A stretch of DNA of 64,000 nt from NCBI RefSeq assembly GCF_001940455.1, contig NZ_MKQR01000009.1:369873-433872 (forward strand), written 5' to 3'. Both the position numbers and the translations under genes were made by a program. Source of the stretch: Actinokineospora bangkokensis (lineage in GTDB: Bacteria > Actinomycetota > Actinomycetes > Mycobacteriales > Pseudonocardiaceae). The notes beneath the pieces were generated by a model. The model worked only from the letters and a program-made list of their open reading frames with translations. It searched no databases and was not told the DNA's origin. This document shows, one piece after another, positions 51,963-64,000 of this stretch. Within the stretch, counting starts at the first letter, position 1, and each line of letters begins with the position of its first letter.

Positions 51963-54900
51963 GTGCCCCACAACGCACAAGACCCCGCCGTGCGCGCGCA
52001 GGCCAAGGCGCCGTCGAAGGTGGCGGACGTCCTCCCGCTCTCCCCCCTGCAGGAGGGGCTGCTCTTCCACGCCCTGTTCGACGAGGCCGCCCAGGACGTC
52101 TACACCGTCCGGTTCGCCTTCGACCTGGCCGGGCCGCTCGACGCCGCCGCGCTGCGCGCCGCCGCCGAGACCCTGCTGGAGCGGCACGCGGTGCTGCGCA
52201 CCGGCTTCCGGCAGAAGAAGACCGGCGAGACCGTGCAGGTCGTCGCCCGCCGCGCCGAGCTGCCTTGGCGGGAGCTGGACCTGGCCGCCGAGCCCGACCC
52301 GGCCGCCGCCGCCGAGCGCGCCGCCGAGGCCGACCGCACCACCCGCTTCGACCTCACCGCGCCGCCGCTGATCCGGTTCACCCTGCTGCGCCTGGGCGCC
52401 GACCGGCACCGGCTGCTGGTCTGCCACCACCACATCCTGCTCGACGGCTGGTCCATGCCGGTGCTGGTGCGCGAGCTGTTCGCCGCCTACGCCGGGGCTG
52501 AGCTGCCCCGCGTCACCCCCTACCGCGACCACCTCGCGTGGCTGGCGGGCCGCGACCGCGACGCCGACGCCAAGGCCTGGGGCCGCGTCCTCGACGGGCT
52601 CACCGAGCCCACCCTGGTCGCCCCCGCCGACCCCGGCCGCGCCCCCGCCGAACCCGCGCGCCTGGAGGCGGTGCTCGACGAGGCCACCACCACCGCCCTC
52701 GCCGCCACCGCCCGCGCCTACGGGCTCACCGTCAACACCGCCGTGCAGGGCGCCTGGGCGCTCGTGCTCGCCGCGCACACCGGCCGCCAGGACGTCGTGT
52801 TCGGCTCGGTCGTCTCCGGGCGCCCCGCCGACCTGCCCGGCGTGGAGTCCATGGTGGGCCTGTTCATCAACACCGTGCCCGTGCGCGTCCCGCTCGACCC
52901 CGCCGACACCCTCGCCGAGGCGCTGTCCACGCTGCGCAAGCAGCAGACCGAGGTGCTGGGCCACCAGCACGGCAGGCTGGCCGACATCCAGGCCGCCACC
53001 GGCCTGGGCGAGCTGTTCGACACCCTCGCCGTCTACGAGAACTACCCGCTCGACCCCGAGGCCCTGAAGCTGCCCGGCACCGGCCTGGCGCTGACCGGGG
53101 TCGACGTCCGCGACGCCACCCACTACCCGCTGGTGCTGGTCGCCCTGCCCGGCGACGCGCTGCGGCTGCGCCTGGACCACCGCGCCGACCTCGTCGACGC
53201 CACCACCGCCCGCGCCCTGCTCGACCGGGTGCTGCGCGCGCTGACCACCATCGCCACCACCCCCGAGGCGCTGGTGGGCTCGGTCGACCTGCTCTCCGCG
53301 CACGAGCGCGACCTGGTGCTGCGCCGCTGGAACGACACCGCCGCGCAGATCCCGCGGCTGACCTTCCCCGAGCTGTTCGACGCCGCCGCCACCCGCGACC
53401 GCGGCGCCACCGCGCTCGTGCACGGCGCCACCGAGCTGAGCTACGCCGAGGTCGACGCCCGCGCCAACCGCCTCGCCCGGCTGCTCGTCGAGCGCGGCGT
53501 GCGCCCGGAGGAGCGGGTCGCGCTCGTGCTGCCCCGCTCGCCGGAGCTGGTCATCGCCGCGCTCGCGGTCACCAAGGCGGGCGGCGCCTACCTGCCCGTC
53601 GACCCGGACTACCCGGCCGACCGCATCCGCTTCACCCTCACCGACGCCGAGCCGGTGCTGGTGATCACCGCCGCGGGCGTGGACTGCCCCGGCACCGGCG
53701 CCGCCCACCTGCTCGTCGACGAGCCCACCGACGCCTACCCCGCCGACCCGGTGACCGACGCCGACCGGTCCGCCCCCCTGCTGCCCGAGCACCCCGCCTA
53801 CGTCATCTACACCTCCGGGTCCACCGGTGTGCCCAAGGGCGTCGTGGTCTCGCACGCCGGTGTCGCCGCGTTCGCCCAGTCCTGCGTGGAGCGCTTCGCC
53901 GCCGACGCGGGCAGCCGGGTGCTCCAGTTCTCCTCGCCCAGCTTCGACGCGTTCGTGCTGGAGCTGTGCACCGCCTTCGGCGCGGGCGCCGCGCTCGTCG
54001 TGCCCGACCGGGGCCCGCTCGCCGGTGAGGTGCTGGCCGAGGTGCTGGCCGAGCAGCGCGTCACCCACGCCCTGATCCCGCCCGCCGCGCTGGCCAGCGT
54101 CCCGCCGACCGCCCTGCCGCACTTCCGCTCGCTGGTCGTCGGCGGCGACGCCACCTCCGCCGAGCTGGTCGAGACCTGGTCGCCCGGCCGCCGGATGGTC
54201 AACGCCTACGGGCCCACCGAGGCCACCGTCGCCGCGACCACCAGCGCCCCGCTGGCCCCCGGCCGCGTGCCGCCCATCGGCACCCCGCTGCACAACACCC
54301 GCGTCCACGCCCTCGACGCCCAGCTGCGCCCGGTGCCCCCCGGCCAGGTCGGGGAGCTCTACATCGCCGGCGGCGGCCTCGCCCGCGGCTACCTCGCCCG
54401 CCCCGGCCTCACCGCGTCCCGGTTCGTCGCCGACCCGTTCGGCGCGGCGGGGGAGCGGATGTACCGCACCGGCGACCTGGTGTCCTGGACCCCCGAGGGC
54501 GAGCTGGTCTTCCACGGCCGCGCCGACGACCAGGTCAAGGTGCGCGGGTTCCGCATCGAGCTGGGCGAGCTCGAGTCCGCGCTGCGCGCGCACCCCGGCG
54601 TGGAGCAGGCCGTCGTGGTCGTCCGCGAGGACCGGCCCGGCGTGCGCATGCTCGTCGGGTACGTCGTCGCCGCCGAGGGCGCCACCTGCGACAGCGACAC
54701 CCTGCGCGCGCACGTGGGCACCACCCTGCCCGACTACATGGTGCCCGTCGCCGTCGTCCCCCTCGCGGCGTTCCCGGTGACCGCCAACGGCAGCAAGGTC
54801 GACCGGGCCGCGCTGCCCGCCCCCGACCTGGGCCGCGCCGGGGCCACCCGCGCCCCCGCCACCGAGGTCGAGCGGCTGCTGTCCGAGCTGTTCGCCGAGG

Positions 54901-57900
54901 TGCTGGGCGTCGCGGGCGTCGGCGCCCAGGACAACTTCTTCGACCTGGGTGGCGACAGCATCATGTCCATCCAGCTCGTCAGCCGCGCCCGCCGCGCCGG
55001 GTTCGTCCTGACCCCCAAGGACATCTTCACCCTGCGCACCGTCGAGGCGCTGGCCGCCGCCGCCCGCCCGGTGGCCGAGGCCGTGCGCACCGACCCGGAC
55101 GCCGGCACCGGCGTCGTGCCGCTCACCCCGATCGTGCACTGGCTGCGCGAGCACGGCGGCCCGGTCGACTCCTTCCACCAGTCGACCCTGCTGCGCGTGC
55201 CCGCGGGCCTGGACCCCGTGCACCTGGGCACCGCGCTGACCGCGCTGCTCGACCACCACGACGCGCTGCGCCTGCGGCTGACCCGCGCGGGCGGTGTGGT
55301 GTGGGGCCTGGAGGTCCCCCCGCGCGGCTCGGCCACCGCGAACGTGTCCATCGTGGACGCCCGCGCCGCCGACCTGGCCGAGCTGGTCGCCACCACCGCC
55401 CGCGCCAAGGCCGCCGAGCTGTCCCCCGAGCGCGGCGACCTCGTGCGCGCGGTGTGGTTCGACCGCGGTGCCGAGCCCGGCCGCCTGCTCGTCCTCGTGC
55501 ACCACCTCGCCGTCGACGGCGTGTCCTGGCGGGTGCTGCTGCCCGACCTCGCCGCCGCCTACGCCGCGGCCGCCGCGGGCCGCAGGCCCGAGCTGGACCC
55601 GGTCGGCACCCCGCTGCGCGCGTGGGCCGAGCACCTGGCCGCCGCCGCCCAGGACCCCGCCACGCTGGCCGAGATCCCGTACTGGACGGGGGTCGTGCGC
55701 GCCGACGAGCCGCTGACCCCCGCCCCGGTGCGCGACCGCGACACCGTGGCCACCGTCCGCGACCTGCGCGTCGAGCTGCCCACCGCGGTCACCGAGGCGC
55801 TGCTGACCGACGTGCCCGCCGCCTTCCGCGCGGGCGTGCAGGACGTGCTGCTCACCGCCCTGGCCGTCGCCGTCGCCGACTGGCGCGCCCGCCGCGGGCA
55901 CACCAGCACCGCGGCGCTGCTCGACCTGGAGGGCCACGGCAGGCACGAGGTCGACGGCACCGACCTGTCCCGCACCGTCGGCTGGTTCACCGCCCTGCAC
56001 CCCGTGCGCCTGGACCTCGACGGCCTCGACACCGCCGACGCCCTCGCGGGCGGCGACGCCGCGGGGGCCGCGCTGAAGTCCGTCAAGGAGCAGCTGCGGG
56101 CCGTCCCCGGCCACGGCACCGGCCACGGCCTGCTGCGCCACCTCAACCCGCAGACCGCCGCCCTGCTGGCCGCGGGCGAGTCGCCCCGGCTCGGCTTCAA
56201 CTACCTGGGCCGGTTCAGCGCCACCGACGCCGACTGGGCCCAGGCCCCCGAGGCCGCGGGCCTCGGCGGCGGCATCGACCCGGCGACCCCGCTGCCGCAC
56301 GCGCTGGAGCTGACCGCCGTCACCGAGGACCTGGCCGACGGCCCGCACCTGACCGCCACCTTCGCCTGGGCCGGGCACCTGCTGGCCGAGGACGACGTGC
56401 GCGAGCTGGCCGGGGCGTGGACCCGCGCGCTGACCGCGCTCGTCGAGCACACCGCCCGGCCGGGCGCGGGCGGGGCCACCCCCTCGGACTTCCCGCTCGC
56501 CCGGCTCACCCAGGCCGAGCTGGACGCCGTGCTGCCGACCGTGCCCGCGGGCGCGGACCTGCTGCCGCTGTCGTCGTTGCAGGCGGGCCTGCTCTTCCAC
56601 TCCCTCTACGACCAGGGCGCCGACGTCTACACCGTGCAGCTCGCGGTGGACCTCGTCGGCCCGGTCGACGCCACCGCCCTGCGCCGCGCCGCCGACGCCC
56701 TGCTGGCCCGCAACCCCGGGCTGCGCCTGGGCTTCCGCCACGACGGCCTGGCCACACCGGTCGCCTTCGCCCCCGCCGCGGTCACCGCGCCCTGGCGCGA
56801 GGTCGACCTGACCGGCGCCGACGACGCCACCGTCGACGGGCTGCTGGCCGAGGACCGGGCCGCCGGGTTCGACCTGGGCGCCCCGCCGCTGGTCCGGTTC
56901 ACCCTGGTGCGCCTGGCCCCCGAGCGGCACCGCTTCGTGCTCACCAACCACCACGTGCTCTTCGACGGCTGGTCCATGCCGCTGCTGGCGGGCGAGCTGT
57001 TCGCCCTCTACGCCGGGCAGACCCCGGCCGCGGCACCGCCGCCGCAGGACTACCTGCGCTGGTTGGCCGCCCAGGACCGCGACGCCGCCCGCCGCGCGTG
57101 GGCCGACGTGCTCGCCGGGGTCGAGGAGCCCACGCTGATCGCGCCGGGCGCCGCGGGCACCGCGCCGGGCGCGCCGCAGCGGCTGGTGCTGCGCACCCCG
57201 CTCGCCCCGCTGACCGCGTTCGCCCGCGGCCGCGGCCTGACCCTCAACACCGTCGTCCAGGGCGCCTGGGGCCTGCTGCTGTCCGGGCTCACCGGCCGCG
57301 CCGACGTCGTCTTCGGCGCCACCACCTCCGGCCGCCCGGCCGAGCTGCCCGGCGTCGAGGCCATGATCGGGCTGTTCATCAACACCCTGCCGGTGCGCGT
57401 CGCGCTGCGCCCGGACGAGCCGGTCGCCGCCCTGCTGGGCAGGCTCCAGGAGCAGCAGGCGTCCCTGCTGGCCCACCAGTACCTCGGCCTCACCGAGGTG
57501 CGCGAGGTCGCGGGCACCACCGAGCTGTTCGACACGCTCACCGTGTTCGAGAACTACCCGCTCGACCCGGCGGCCGTGCGGCTGCCCGGCGGGCTGCGCG
57601 CCGAGGCCGCCCGGGTCGACGACAGCACCCACTACCCGCTGACGCTGATCGCCCTGCCCGACGGCGAGCACCTGACCCTCACCCTCGACCACCGCGCCGA
57701 CGTGGTCGACGCCGAGGCCGCGCAGGCCGTCGGCGCCCGCCTGCTCGCCCTGCTGGCCCTGCTCACCGACGCCCCCGACACCCCCGTCGGCCGCGTCGAC
57801 GTGCTCACCCCCGCCGAGCGGGAGCGGCTGCTGGCCGCCTCCCGGGGCGCCGAGCGCGACACCCCCGCCGACACGGTCCACCAGCGCTTCGCCGCCCAAG

Positions 57901-60900
57901 TCGCCCGCACCCCGGACGCGGTCGCCCTGCACACCGCGGGCACCCGGATCACCTACGCCGAGCTGGACGCGCGGGCCAACCGGCTCGCGCACCGGCTGAT
58001 CGGCCTGGGCGTGCGGCCGCAGGACACCGTGGCGCTGTACCAGCAGCGGTCGGTCGACCTGGTCGTCGCCACCCTCGCGACGCTCAAGGCGGGCGCCGCC
58101 TACGTCCCGCTCGACGCCCGCAGCCCCCGCGCCCGGCTCACCGCCGTCCTGGAGACCACCGGCGCCGCCGCCCTGCTCACCGACCGGGCGCTGCGCGACG
58201 ACCTGCCGGAGAACTCCTGCCGGGTGCTCGTCGTCGACGACGACCTGGCGCTGGCCGCCCAGCCCGCCACCGACCCCGGTGCCGCCTGCCACCCGGACGC
58301 GCTGGCCTACGCCATGTTCACCTCCGGCTCCACCGGCGTGCCCAAGGGCGTCGCGGTCACCCACCGCGACGTGCTCGCCCTGGCCACCGACAGCGCCTGG
58401 GACGGGCCCAACCAGCAGCGGGTGCTGCTGCACTCCCCGCACGCCTTCGACGCCTCCACCTACGAGCTGTGGACGCCGCTGCTGTCCGGCCGCGAGGTCG
58501 TGGTGGCCCCGGCGGGCGAGCTGGACCTCGCGGAGCTGGCGGAGGTCATCCGGACCGGCGGGGTGACCGGGCTCTGGCTCACCGCGGGCCTGTTCCGGCT
58601 GCTGGCCGAGGAGGACCCCGGCTGCTTCGCCGGGGTGCGCGAGGTGTGGTCGGGCGGCGACGTCGTGCCCGCCGCCCTGGTGCGCAAGGTGCTCACCGCC
58701 AACCCCGGCCTGGTCTTCGGCGACGGCTACGGCCCCACCGAGACCACCACCTTCGCCACCTACCACCGCGTCGACGACCCGGAGCGGGTCGGGCAGACCG
58801 TGCCCATCGGCAGGCCGCTGGACGGCATGCGCGCCCTGGTGCTCGACGACCGGCTGCGGCTGGTGCCGCACGGCGTCGCGGGCGAGCTGTACATCGGCGG
58901 CCTCGGCGTCTCCCGCGGCTACCTGGGCCGCCCCGGCCTGACCGCCCACCGGTTCGTCGCCGACCCGCACGGCGGCGCCGGGCAGCGGCTCTACCGCACC
59001 GGCGACGTCGTGCGCTGGACCGGCGCGGCGGACCGGCCGGTGCTGGAGTTCGTCGGCCGCGCCGACGAGCAGGTCAAGATCCGCGGCTTCCGCATCGAGC
59101 TGGGCGAGGTCGAGGCCGCCATCGCCGAGGTCGAGGGCGTGGCGCAGGTCGCGGTCATCGTCCGCGAGGACCGCCCCGGCGACAAGCGGCTGGTCGCCTA
59201 CGTCGTCGGCACCGCCACCACGGGGGCGCTGCGCGAGCACGCCGCCGCCGCGCTGCCGGAGTACATGGTCCCCGCCGCGTGGGTCGAGCTGGGCACCCTG
59301 CCGCTGACCGCCAACGGCAAGCTGGACCGGCGCGCCCTGCCCGTGCCGGACCTGACCAGGGACAAGGCGTCGCGGGCGCCGCGCAGCCCGCGCGAGGAGC
59401 TGCTCTGCGGCCTGTTCGCCGACGTGCTGGGCGTGCCCGCGGTCGGCATCGACGACGGGTTCTTCGCCCTGGGCGGGCACTCGCTGCTGGCCACCCGCCT
59501 GGTCAGCCGCATCCGCACCGCCCTGGGCATCGAGGTGCCGGTGCGGGCGCTGTTCGAGGCGCCCACCGTCGCCGGGCTGGTCGGCGTGCTCGACGAGTCG
59601 GCCCGCGTCCGGGTGCCGCTGGTGCCCGCCGAGCGCGGGGAGCTGGTGCCCGCGTCCTTCGGCCAGCGCCGCCTGTGGTTCCTCGACCGGCTGGAGGGCG
59701 CCGAGTCGCCCTACAAGATCCCGATCGGCCTGCGCCTGCGCGGCACCCTGGACGTGCCCGCGCTCACCGCCGCCCTGCGCGACGTGGTGGGCAGGCACGA
59801 GGTGCTGCGCACCGCCTACCCCGAGGTCGGCGGCGAACCGGTGCAGCTGGTGCTCGACGTCGACGCCGCCGCCCCGCCGGTGCTGGTCCGCGAGCTGCCC
59901 GAGGCCGAGCTGCGCGCCGCGGTGCTCGACGAGGTCGCCAGGGGCTTCGACCTGGCCACCGAGGGCCCGCTGCACGTGACCGCCTACCGGGTCGACGAGC
60001 AGGAGTGGTTCCTGCTCATCGTCCTGCACCACATCGCCGGTGACGGCTGGTCGATGGCCCCGCTGGCCCGCGACCTGTCCACCGCCTACACCGCCCGGCT
60101 GGCCGGTGCGGGTCCGGAGTGGACGGACCTGCCGGTGCAGTACGCCGACTACGCGATCTGGCAGCGCGCGGTCATGGGCTCCGAGGACGACCCCGGTTCG
60201 CAGATCGCCCAGCAGGCCGCCTACTGGCGCGACACCCTCGCCGGGCTGCCCGACGAGCTGGAGCTGCCCGCCGACCGGCCCCGGCCCGCCGCGCCGACCT
60301 ACGCGGGCGGCACCCTCCTGTTCGACCTCGACGCCGAGCTGCACGCCAAGCTCGGCGCCTTGGTCGCCGACGGGCAGGCCAGCCTGTTCATGGTGCTGCA
60401 AGCCGCCGTGTCGGCGCTGCTGACCCGGCTGGGCGCGGGCACCGACATCCCGCTGGGCTCCCCGATCGCGGGCCGCACCGATGAAGCGCTCGACGAGCTG
60501 GTCGGGTTCTTCGTCAACACCCTGGTGCTGCGCACCGACACGTCCGGCGACCCCACCTTCCGCGAGCTGCTCGGCCGGGTGCGGGAGACGGTGCTCGGCG
60601 CCTACGCCCACCAGGACCTGCCGTTCGAGCGGCTGGTGGAGATCCTGAACCCGCCGCGCTCGATGGGCCGCAACCCGCTGTTCCAGACCCTGCTGGTGCT
60701 CCAGAACAACCGCACCGGCGACCTGGCGCTGCCCGGCCTGGCCGTCGAGGTCGAGCCGACCGGGGCGCACGCCGCCCAGTTCGACCTGTCGTTCGACTTC
60801 ACCGAGCGCACCGCCGACGGCCGCCCCGCCGGGCTCGCGGGCCGCTTCGACTACAGCAGCGAGCTGTTCGACGCCGCCACCGCCCAGGCCGTGCTGGACC

Positions 60901-63900
60901 GGCTCACCCGGCTGCTGCGCGCCGTCGCGGACGACCCGGACGTGCGCGTCAGCGCCGTCCCGCTGCTCGGGGAGCAGGAGCGCGCCCGGCTGCTGACGGA
61001 GTTCACCGACACCGCCGCCCCGCTCGACATCGCGGGCAGCAAGGGCATCGTGGAGCGGGTCCGCGCGCTGGCGGTGTCCACACCGGACGCCACCGCGCTC
61101 GTCGACGACGCGGGGACCTGCTCCTACGCCGAACTGGCCGCCCGGGCGGGCGCGCTGGCCGCCGAGCTGTCCGACGCCCGCACCGGCGACATCGCCGCCG
61201 TGCTGTCCGACCGCTGCGCCCTGGTGCCCACCGCGTTCCTCGGCGTGCTCTGGGCCGGTGCCGCCTACACCCCGCTCGACCCGAAGGCCCCCGCCGCGCG
61301 CTCCGCGGGCCTGCTGCGCGACAGCGGTGCCCGCTGGCTGCTGGCCGCCCCGGCCCGCGCCGAGCAGGCCGCCGCGCTGGCCGCCGAGGCGGGCACCGGC
61401 GTCCGGGTCGTCGTGCTCGACGAGGACCTGCTCGGGCGGCGCGGCCCGCTGCCCGAGGTGCGCGGGGAGGACGACGACCTCGCCTACGTCATCTTCACCT
61501 CCGGGTCCACCGGCAAGCCCAAGGGCGCCATGGTCCACCGGCTCGGCATGGTGAACCACCTGCTGTGCAAGGTGGAGGACCTGGAGCTGGCCCCGGGTGG
61601 CGCGCTGGTGCAGAACGCGCCGCTGTCGTTCGACATCTCGGTGTGGCAGATGCTCGCCGCGCTCGCCGCGGGCGGCACCACCCGGGTCGTCGGCGACGAG
61701 ACCGCGCAGGACCCCGACGCGCTGTTCGCCCTGACCCGCGACGAGCACATCGGCGTCCTGGAGGTCGTGCCCTCGCTGCTGCGCACCGCCCTGGACGCCT
61801 GGGACGCCGGTGCCGAGGTGCCCGCCCTGGACCGCCTGCGGTACCTGGTGGTCACCGGCGAGACGCTGCCCGCCCCGGTGTGCGCCCGCTGGTTCGAGCG
61901 CTTCCCCGGCATCCCGCTGGTCAACGCCTACGGGCCCACCGAGTGCTCCGACGACGTCACCCACGCGGTGCTGGCGTCGATGGCCGACATCCCCGGCACC
62001 CGGGTGCCCATCGGCCGCTCCATCCGCAACACCCGCCTCTACGTGCTCGACGAGCTGCTCAACCCGGTGCCCCTCGGGGTCGTCGGGGAGCTGTGCGTCG
62101 GCGGCGTCGGGGTGGGCCTGGGCTACCTGGGCGACCCGGAGAAGACCGCCAGGGCCTTCGTCGACGACCCGTTCGAGCCCGGCGCCCGCCTCTACCGCAC
62201 CGGCGACCGCGTCCGCCACCTGCCCGACGGGCGCATCGAGTTCCTGGGCCGGGTCGACCACCAGGTGAAGATCCGCGGCCAGCGCATCGAGCTGGGCGAG
62301 GTCGAGGCCGCGCTGCGCGGCCTGCCCGGGGTCTCCGACGCGGTCACCGCCGTGCACGCCGACCCCGCCGGGCAGAACCGCCTCGTCGGGTACGTGCTCG
62401 GCCTCGACGACGCCCGCGGCCTGCGCGACGCGCTCGGCGCCGTGCTGCCCGAGGCGATGGTGCCCTCGGTCGTGCTGGCGCTGGCGGAGTTCCCGCTCAC
62501 CCGCAACGGCAAGGTCGACCGCAAGGCGCTGCCCGCACCCGACTTCGGCGCGGTGGCCACCGGCCGCGCGGCCCGCACCCCCGCCGAGCACGTGCTGTGC
62601 GCGGTGTTCGCGGAGGTCCTGGGCGTGGCCGCGGTGGGCGCCACGGACGACTTCTTCGACCTGGGCGGCCACTCCCTGCTGGCCACCCGCCTGGTCAACC
62701 GCGTCCGCGCGGTGCTGGGCGTGGAGCTGCCGGTGCGGGTGCTGTTCGAGTCGCCCACCCCGGCCGCGGTCGCGGAGCGGCTCACCGGGGCCGGTGGCGC
62801 CCGCGCCGCGCTGACCGCCCAGCCGCGGCCCGAGCGGGTCCCGCTGTCGTTCACCCAGCGCAGGCTGTGGTTCCTCAACCAGCTGGAGCCGGGGTCGGCC
62901 GCCTACAACGTGCCGCTGGCGCTGCGCCTCGACGGCGCGCTGGACGTGGCCGCGCTGCGCGCCGCGCTGGCCGACGTGGTGGGCAGGCACGAGAGCCTGC
63001 GCACCCGCTTCCCCGAGGTCGACGGCGAACCCCACCAGCTCGTCGTGCCCGCCGCCGAGGCCGCGCCCGCGCTGCCGGTGACCGCGCTGCCCGCCGCCGA
63101 GGTGGGCGCCGCCGTCGCCGCGGCCGCCCGCCGCGGCTTCGACCTGGGCACCGACCTGCCGCTGCGCGCCGACCTGCTCGCCGTCGGCGCCGAGGAGCAC
63201 GTGCTGGTGCTGGTGGTCCACCACATCGCCAGCGACGGCGGCTCGGCGGGCCCGCTGGCCCGCGACCTGGCCGCCGCCTACACCGCCCGCGCCGAGGGCC
63301 GCGCCCCGGCCTGGTCGCCGCTGCCGGTGCAGTACGCGGACTTCGCGCTGTGGCAGCGGCGGGTGCTCGGCTCCGACACCGACCCGGGCAGCCCGCTGTC
63401 CGCGCAGCTCGCGCACTGGCGCACCGCCCTGGCCGGGCTGCCCGAGGGCATCGAGCTGCCCACCGACCGCCCGCGCCAGGCCACCTCCGAGTTCGCCTCC
63501 GGCTCGGTCGAGCTGGCGCTGCCCGCCGAGCTGCACGCCCGGCTCGACGGCGTGGCCAGGGCGCACTCGGTGAGCCTGTTCATGGTCGTGCAGGCGGCGC
63601 TGTCGGCCCTGCTGACCCGGTTGGGCGCGGGCACCGACATCCCGCTGGGCTCCCCGGTCGCGGGCCGCACCGATGAAGCGCTCGACGACCTCGTCGGGTT
63701 CTTCGTCAACACCCTGGTGCTGCGCGCGGACACCTCCGGCGACCCCACCTTCGCCGAGCTGCTGGACCGGGTCCGCGAGACCGACCTGGCCGCCTTCGCC
63801 CACCAGGACCTGCCGTTCGAGCGGCTGGTGGAAGAGCTGAACCCGCCGCGCTCGATGAGCAGGCACCCGCTGTTCCAGGTGGTGCTGTCCTTCCAGGGCC

Positions 63901-64000
63901 ACACCCCGGTCGCCGCCGAGCTGCCCGGCCTGCGGATCACCGGCCTGCCGGTGTCCTCGGGCGGGGCGAAGTTCGACCTCACCGTCCACCTGGCCGAGCA
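51963..64000 (+). CDS. Nonribosomal peptide synthetase 2 (partial): C-A-PCP-E-C-A-PCP-C-A-PCP-C...
   Basis: Runs off the window after about 4012 residues. GTG 51963 follows AGGAG at 51951-51955. Module 3: C with HHILLDG (His156), A (TSGSTG 617; code about D-A-L-L-V-G-A-V-A-K, hydrophobic/aromatic, unassigned), PCP Ser999 (LGGDS), E (His1180, FNYLG). Module 4: C (HHVLFDG, His1663), A (2120; D-A-Y-W-W-G-G-T-F-K, Val-like), PCP Ser2507 (LGGHS). Module 5: C (HHIAGDG, His2689), A (3179; D-I-W-E-V-T-A-D-D-K, acidic pocket, possibly Dap), PCP Ser3571 (LGGHS). Module 6: C (HHIASDG, His3753), cut off. LGGDS carriers precede E domains and LGGHS carriers precede C domains, a consistent internal check. 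Frame verified at the start, near 54200 and at the end. Confidence 0.92.
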   Translation, partial: MPHNAQDPAVRAQAKAPSKVADVLPLSPLQEGLLFHALFDEAAQDVYTVRFAFDLAGPLDAAALRAAAETLLERHAVLRTGFRQKKTGETVQVVARRAELPWRELDLAAEPDPAAAAERAAEADRTTRFDLTAPPLIRFTLLRLGADRHRLLVCHHHILLDGWSMPVLVRELFAAYAGAELPRVTPYRDHLAWLAGRDRDADAKAWGRVLDGLTEPTLVAPADPGRAPAEPARLEAVLDEATTTALAATARAYGLTVNTAVQGAWALVLAAHTGRQDVVFGSVVSGRPADLPGVESMVGLFINTVPVRVPLDPADTLAEALSTLRKQQTEVLGHQHGRLADIQAATGLGELFDTLAVYENYPLDPEALKLPGTGLALTGVDVRDATHYPLVLVALPGDALRLRLDHRADLVDATTARALLDRVLRALTTIATTPEALVGSVDLLSAHERDLVLRRWNDTAAQIPRLTFPELFDAAATRDRGATALVHGATELSYAEVDARANRLARLLVERGVRPEERVALVLPRSPELVIAALAVTKAGGAYLPVDPDYPADRIRFTLTDAEPVLVITAAGVDCPGTGAAHLLVDEPTDAYPADPVTDADRSAPLLPEHPAYVIYTSGSTGVPKGVVVSHAGVAAFAQSCVERFAADAGSRVLQFSSPSFDAFVLELCTAFGAGAALVVPDRGPLAGEVLAEVLAEQRVTHALIPPAALASVPPTALPHFRSLVVGGDATSAELVETWSPGRRMVNAYGPTEATVAATTSAPLAPGRVPPIGTPLHNTRVHALDAQLRPVPPGQVGELYIAGGGLARGYLARPGLTASRFVADPFGAAGERMYRTGDLVSWTPEGELVFHGRADDQVKVRGFRIELGELESALRAHPGVEQAVVVVREDRPGVRMLVGYVVAAEGATCDSDTLRAHVGTTLPDYMVPVAVVPLAAFPVTANGSKVDRAALPAPDLGRAGATRAPATEVERLLSELFAEVLGVAGVGAQDNFFDLGGDSIMSIQLVSRARRAGFVLTPKDIFTLRTVEALAAAARPVAEAVRTDPDAGTGVVPLTPIVHWLREHGGPVDSFHQSTLLRVPAGLDPVHLGTALTALLDHHDALRLRLTRAGGVVWGLEVPPRGSATANVSIVDARAADLAELVATTARAKAAELSPERGDLVRAVWFDRGAEPGRLLVLVHHLAVDGVSWRVLLPDLAAAYAAAAAGRRPELDPVGTPLRAWAEHLAAAAQDPATLAEIPYWTGVVRADEPLTPAPVRDRDTVATVRDLRVELPTAVTEALLTDVPAAFRAGVQDVLLTALAVAVADWRARRGHTSTAALLDLEGHGRHEVDGTDLSRTVGWFTALHPVRLDLDGLDTADALAGGDAAGAALKSVKEQLRAVPGHGTGHGLLRHLNPQTAALLAAGESPRLGFNYLGRFSATDADWAQAPEAAGLGGGIDPATPLPHALELTAVTEDLADGPHLTATFAWAGHLLAEDDVRELAGAWTRALTALVEHTARPGAGGATPSDFPLARLTQAELDAVLPTVPAGADLLPLSSLQAGLLFHSLYDQGADVYTVQLAVDLVGPVDATALRRAADALLARNPGLRLGFRHDGLATPVAFAPAAVTAPWREVDLTGADDATVDGLLAEDRAAGFDLGAPPLVRFTLVRLAPERHRFVLTNHHVLFDGWSMPLLAGELFALYAGQTPAAAPPPQDYLRWLAAQDRDAARRAWADVLAGVEEPTLIAPGAAGTAPGAPQRLVLRTPLAPLTAFARGRGLTLNTVVQGAWGLLLSGLTGRADVVFGATTSGRPAELPGVEAMIGLFINTLPVRVALRPDEPVAALLGRLQEQQASLLAHQYLGLTEVREVAGTTELFDTLTVFENYPLDPAAVRLPGGLRAEAARVDDSTHYPLTLIALPDGEHLTLTLDHRADVVDAEAAQAVGARLLALLALLTDAPDTPVGRVDVLTPAERERLLAASRGAERDTPADTVHQRFAAQVARTPDAVALHTAGTRITYAELDARANRLAHRLIGLGVRPQDTVALYQQRSVDLVVATLATLKAGAAYVPLDARSPRARLTAVLETTGAAALLTDRALRDDLPENSCRVLVVDDDLALAAQPATDPGAACHPDALAYAMFTSGSTGVPKGVAVTHRDVLALATDSAWDGPNQQRVLLHSPHAFDASTYELWTPLLSGREVVVAPAGELDLAELAEVIRTGGVTGLWLTAGLFRLLAEEDPGCFAGVREVWSGGDVVPAALVRKVLTANPGLVFGDGYGPTETTTFATYHRVDDPERVGQTVPIGRPLDGMRALVLDDRLRLVPHGVAGELYIGGLGVSRGYLGRPGLTAHRFVADPHGGAGQRLYRTGDVVRWTGAADRPVLEFVGRADEQVKIRGFRIELGEVEAAIAEVEGVAQVAVIVREDRPGDKRLVAYVVGTATTGALREHAAAALPEYMVPAAWVELGTLPLTANGKLDRRALPVPDLTRDKASRAPRSPREELLCGLFADVLGVPAVGIDDGFFALGGHSLLATRLVSRIRTALGIEVPVRALFEAPTVAGLVGVLDESARVRVPLVPAERGELVPASFGQRRLWFLDRLEGAESPYKIPIGLRLRGTLDVPALTAALRDVVGRHEVLRTAYPEVGGEPVQLVLDVDAAAPPVLVRELPEAELRAAVLDEVARGFDLATEGPLHVTAYRVDEQEWFLLIVLHHIAGDGWSMAPLARDLSTAYTARLAGAGPEWTDLPVQYADYAIWQRAVMGSEDDPGSQIAQQAAYWRDTLAGLPDELELPADRPRPAAPTYAGGTLLFDLDAELHAKLGALVADGQASLFMVLQAAVSALLTRLGAGTDIPLGSPIAGRTDEALDELVGFFVNTLVLRTDTSGDPTFRELLGRVRETVLGAYAHQDLPFERLVEILNPPRSMGRNPLFQTLLVLQNNRTGDLALPGLAVEVEPTGAHAAQFDLSFDFTERTADGRPAGLAGRFDYSSELFDAATAQAVLDRLTRLLRAVADDPDVRVSAVPLLGEQERARLLTEFTDTAAPLDIAGSKGIVERVRALAVSTPDATALVDDAGTCSYAELAARAGALAAELSDARTGDIAAVLSDRCALVPTAFLGVLWAGAAYTPLDPKAPAARSAGLLRDSGARWLLAAPARAEQAAALAAEAGTGVRVVVLDEDLLGRRGPLPEVRGEDDDLAYVIFTSGSTGKPKGAMVHRLGMVNHLLCKVEDLELAPGGALVQNAPLSFDISVWQMLAALAAGGTTRVVGDETAQDPDALFALTRDEHIGVLEVVPSLLRTALDAWDAGAEVPALDRLRYLVVTGETLPAPVCARWFERFPGIPLVNAYGPTECSDDVTHAVLASMADIPGTRVPIGRSIRNTRLYVLDELLNPVPLGVVGELCVGGVGVGLGYLGDPEKTARAFVDDPFEPGARLYRTGDRVRHLPDGRIEFLGRVDHQVKIRGQRIELGEVEAALRGLPGVSDAVTAVHADPAGQNRLVGYVLGLDDARGLRDALGAVLPEAMVPSVVLALAEFPLTRNGKVDRKALPAPDFGAVATGRAARTPAEHVLCAVFAEVLGVAAVGATDDFFDLGGHSLLATRLVNRVRAVLGVELPVRVLFESPTPAAVAERLTGAGGARAALTAQPRPERVPLSFTQRRLWFLNQLEPGSAAYNVPLALRLDGALDVAALRAALADVVGRHESLRTRFPEVDGEPHQLVVPAAEAAPALPVTALPAAEVGAAVAAAARRGFDLGTDLPLRADLLAVGAEEHVLVLVVHHIASDGGSAGPLARDLAAAYTARAEGRAPAWSPLPVQYADFALWQRRVLGSDTDPGSPLSAQLAHWRTALAGLPEGIELPTDRPRQATSEFASGSVELALPAELHARLDGVARAHSVSLFMVVQAALSALLTRLGAGTDIPLGSPVAGRTDEALDDLVGFFVNTLVLRADTSGDPTFAELLDRVRETDLAAFAHQDLPFERLVEELNPPRSMSRHPLFQVVLSFQGHTPVAAELPGLRITGLPVSSGGAKFDLTVHLAE
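60420..60533 (+). repeat. Near-identical tract shared by C domains of modules 5 and 6 (copy 1)
   Basis: About 114 bp in the C5 domain match 63612-63725 in C6 with only about four differences, including third-codon positions. It encodes the [33 protein letters not shown] block. Identity at silent sites points to recent duplication or gene conversion. Confidence 0.75.
63612..63725 (+). repeat. Near-identical tract shared by C domains of modules 5 and 6 (copy 2)
   Basis: Partner of the tract at 60420-60533, offset 3192 bp, inside the C6 domain of NRPS2. Shorter identical stretches follow in both (for example the region encoding [11 protein letters not shown]). Confidence 0.75.

Noticed and set aside
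51810-63989. A 4059-codon open frame on the minus strand antisense to the NRPS genes
   Set aside because: It is a by-product of high-GC codon bias on the true plus-strand NRPS frame. The translation is low-complexity Gly/Ala/Arg/His with no domains.
1-64000. tRNA, rRNA genes or CRISPR arrays
   Set aside because: I saw no cloverleaf or rRNA-like sequence and no regularly spaced identical repeats; the GGACAGG array is too short and irregular to be CRISPR.

Overview
The window is very GC-rich except for one patch. It has GTG starts, ATGA/GTGA gene overlaps, leaderless promoters and actinobacterial gene families (Rv2629-like protein, PGM1-like ATP-grasp ligase, fused response regulator/thioredoxin reductase, RepSA remnants). 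This points to a filamentous actinomycete; Pseudonocardiales (Actinosynnema/Saccharothrix-like) is my guess and is not proven by the sequence.

Layout. (1) 0-11.6 kb, catabolic and stress genes: an NAD-dependent epimerase/reductase, a type II NADH dehydrogenase, an ArsR-VOC pair, a CPA1 cation/proton antiporter, an HSL-type esterase, a GntR regulator with ACC deaminase, and an AraC regulator with acetoacetyl-CoA synthetase, then a STAS protein. (2) 11.5-15.75 kb: a nitrilase gene cut in two at its catalytic cysteine codon by about 3.28 kb of foreign DNA. The foreign segment carries a low-GC OLD-family ATPase/TOPRIM nuclease and a decayed RepSA-type replication initiator. (3) 15.8-20.8 kb, a redox/two-component group: carboxylesterase, cyclic-nucleotide-domain histidine kinase, response-regulator/thioredoxin-reductase fusion, and a divergent UBP zinc-finger protein. 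(4) 21-31.1 kb: glycosyltransferase, PGM1-like peptide ligase, Rv2629-like protein, a two-subunit CoA-transferase with a divergent IclR regulator, an MFS/MHS transporter, a PNPOx-fold protein, and a TetR regulator with its divergent SDR. (5) 31.4-35.7 kb: an apparent operon (FAD amine oxidase, HglS/DUF1338 2-oxoadipate dioxygenase, ALDH7-type dehydrogenase) that reads as pipecolate/lysine catabolism and ends in a strong hairpin. (6) 35.9-64 kb, a nonribosomal peptide cluster: two related LuxR-type regulators, a 58-residue secreted peptide, SbnA and SbnB (L-2,3-diaminopropionate synthesis), a DrrAB-like ABC exporter, and divergently two giant NRPSs. The second NRPS runs off the window.

How the cluster works. 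SbnA and SbnB make L-Dap, which the NRPS probably consumes. NRPS1 is C-A-PCP-E-C-A-PCP-E and NRPS2 starts C-A-PCP-E-C-A-PCP-C-A-PCP-C. By hand-extracted A-domain codes, module 2 is a clear Ser module (D-Ser after epimerisation), module 4 is Val-like, and module 5 has an acidic pocket that suits Dap. The first C domain resembles the aryl/acyl-accepting C domain of EntF. No thioesterase, tailoring or aryl-activation genes are visible because the cluster continues to the right. I recognise no known product.

Regulation. Several divergent or leaderless promoters carry perfect dyads: a MerR-like site at 100-115, an ArsR site at 3531-3546, a GntR site at 6188-6207, a TetR site at 30175-30214, and a 28-bp repeated element in the NRPS/ABC divergent promoter.
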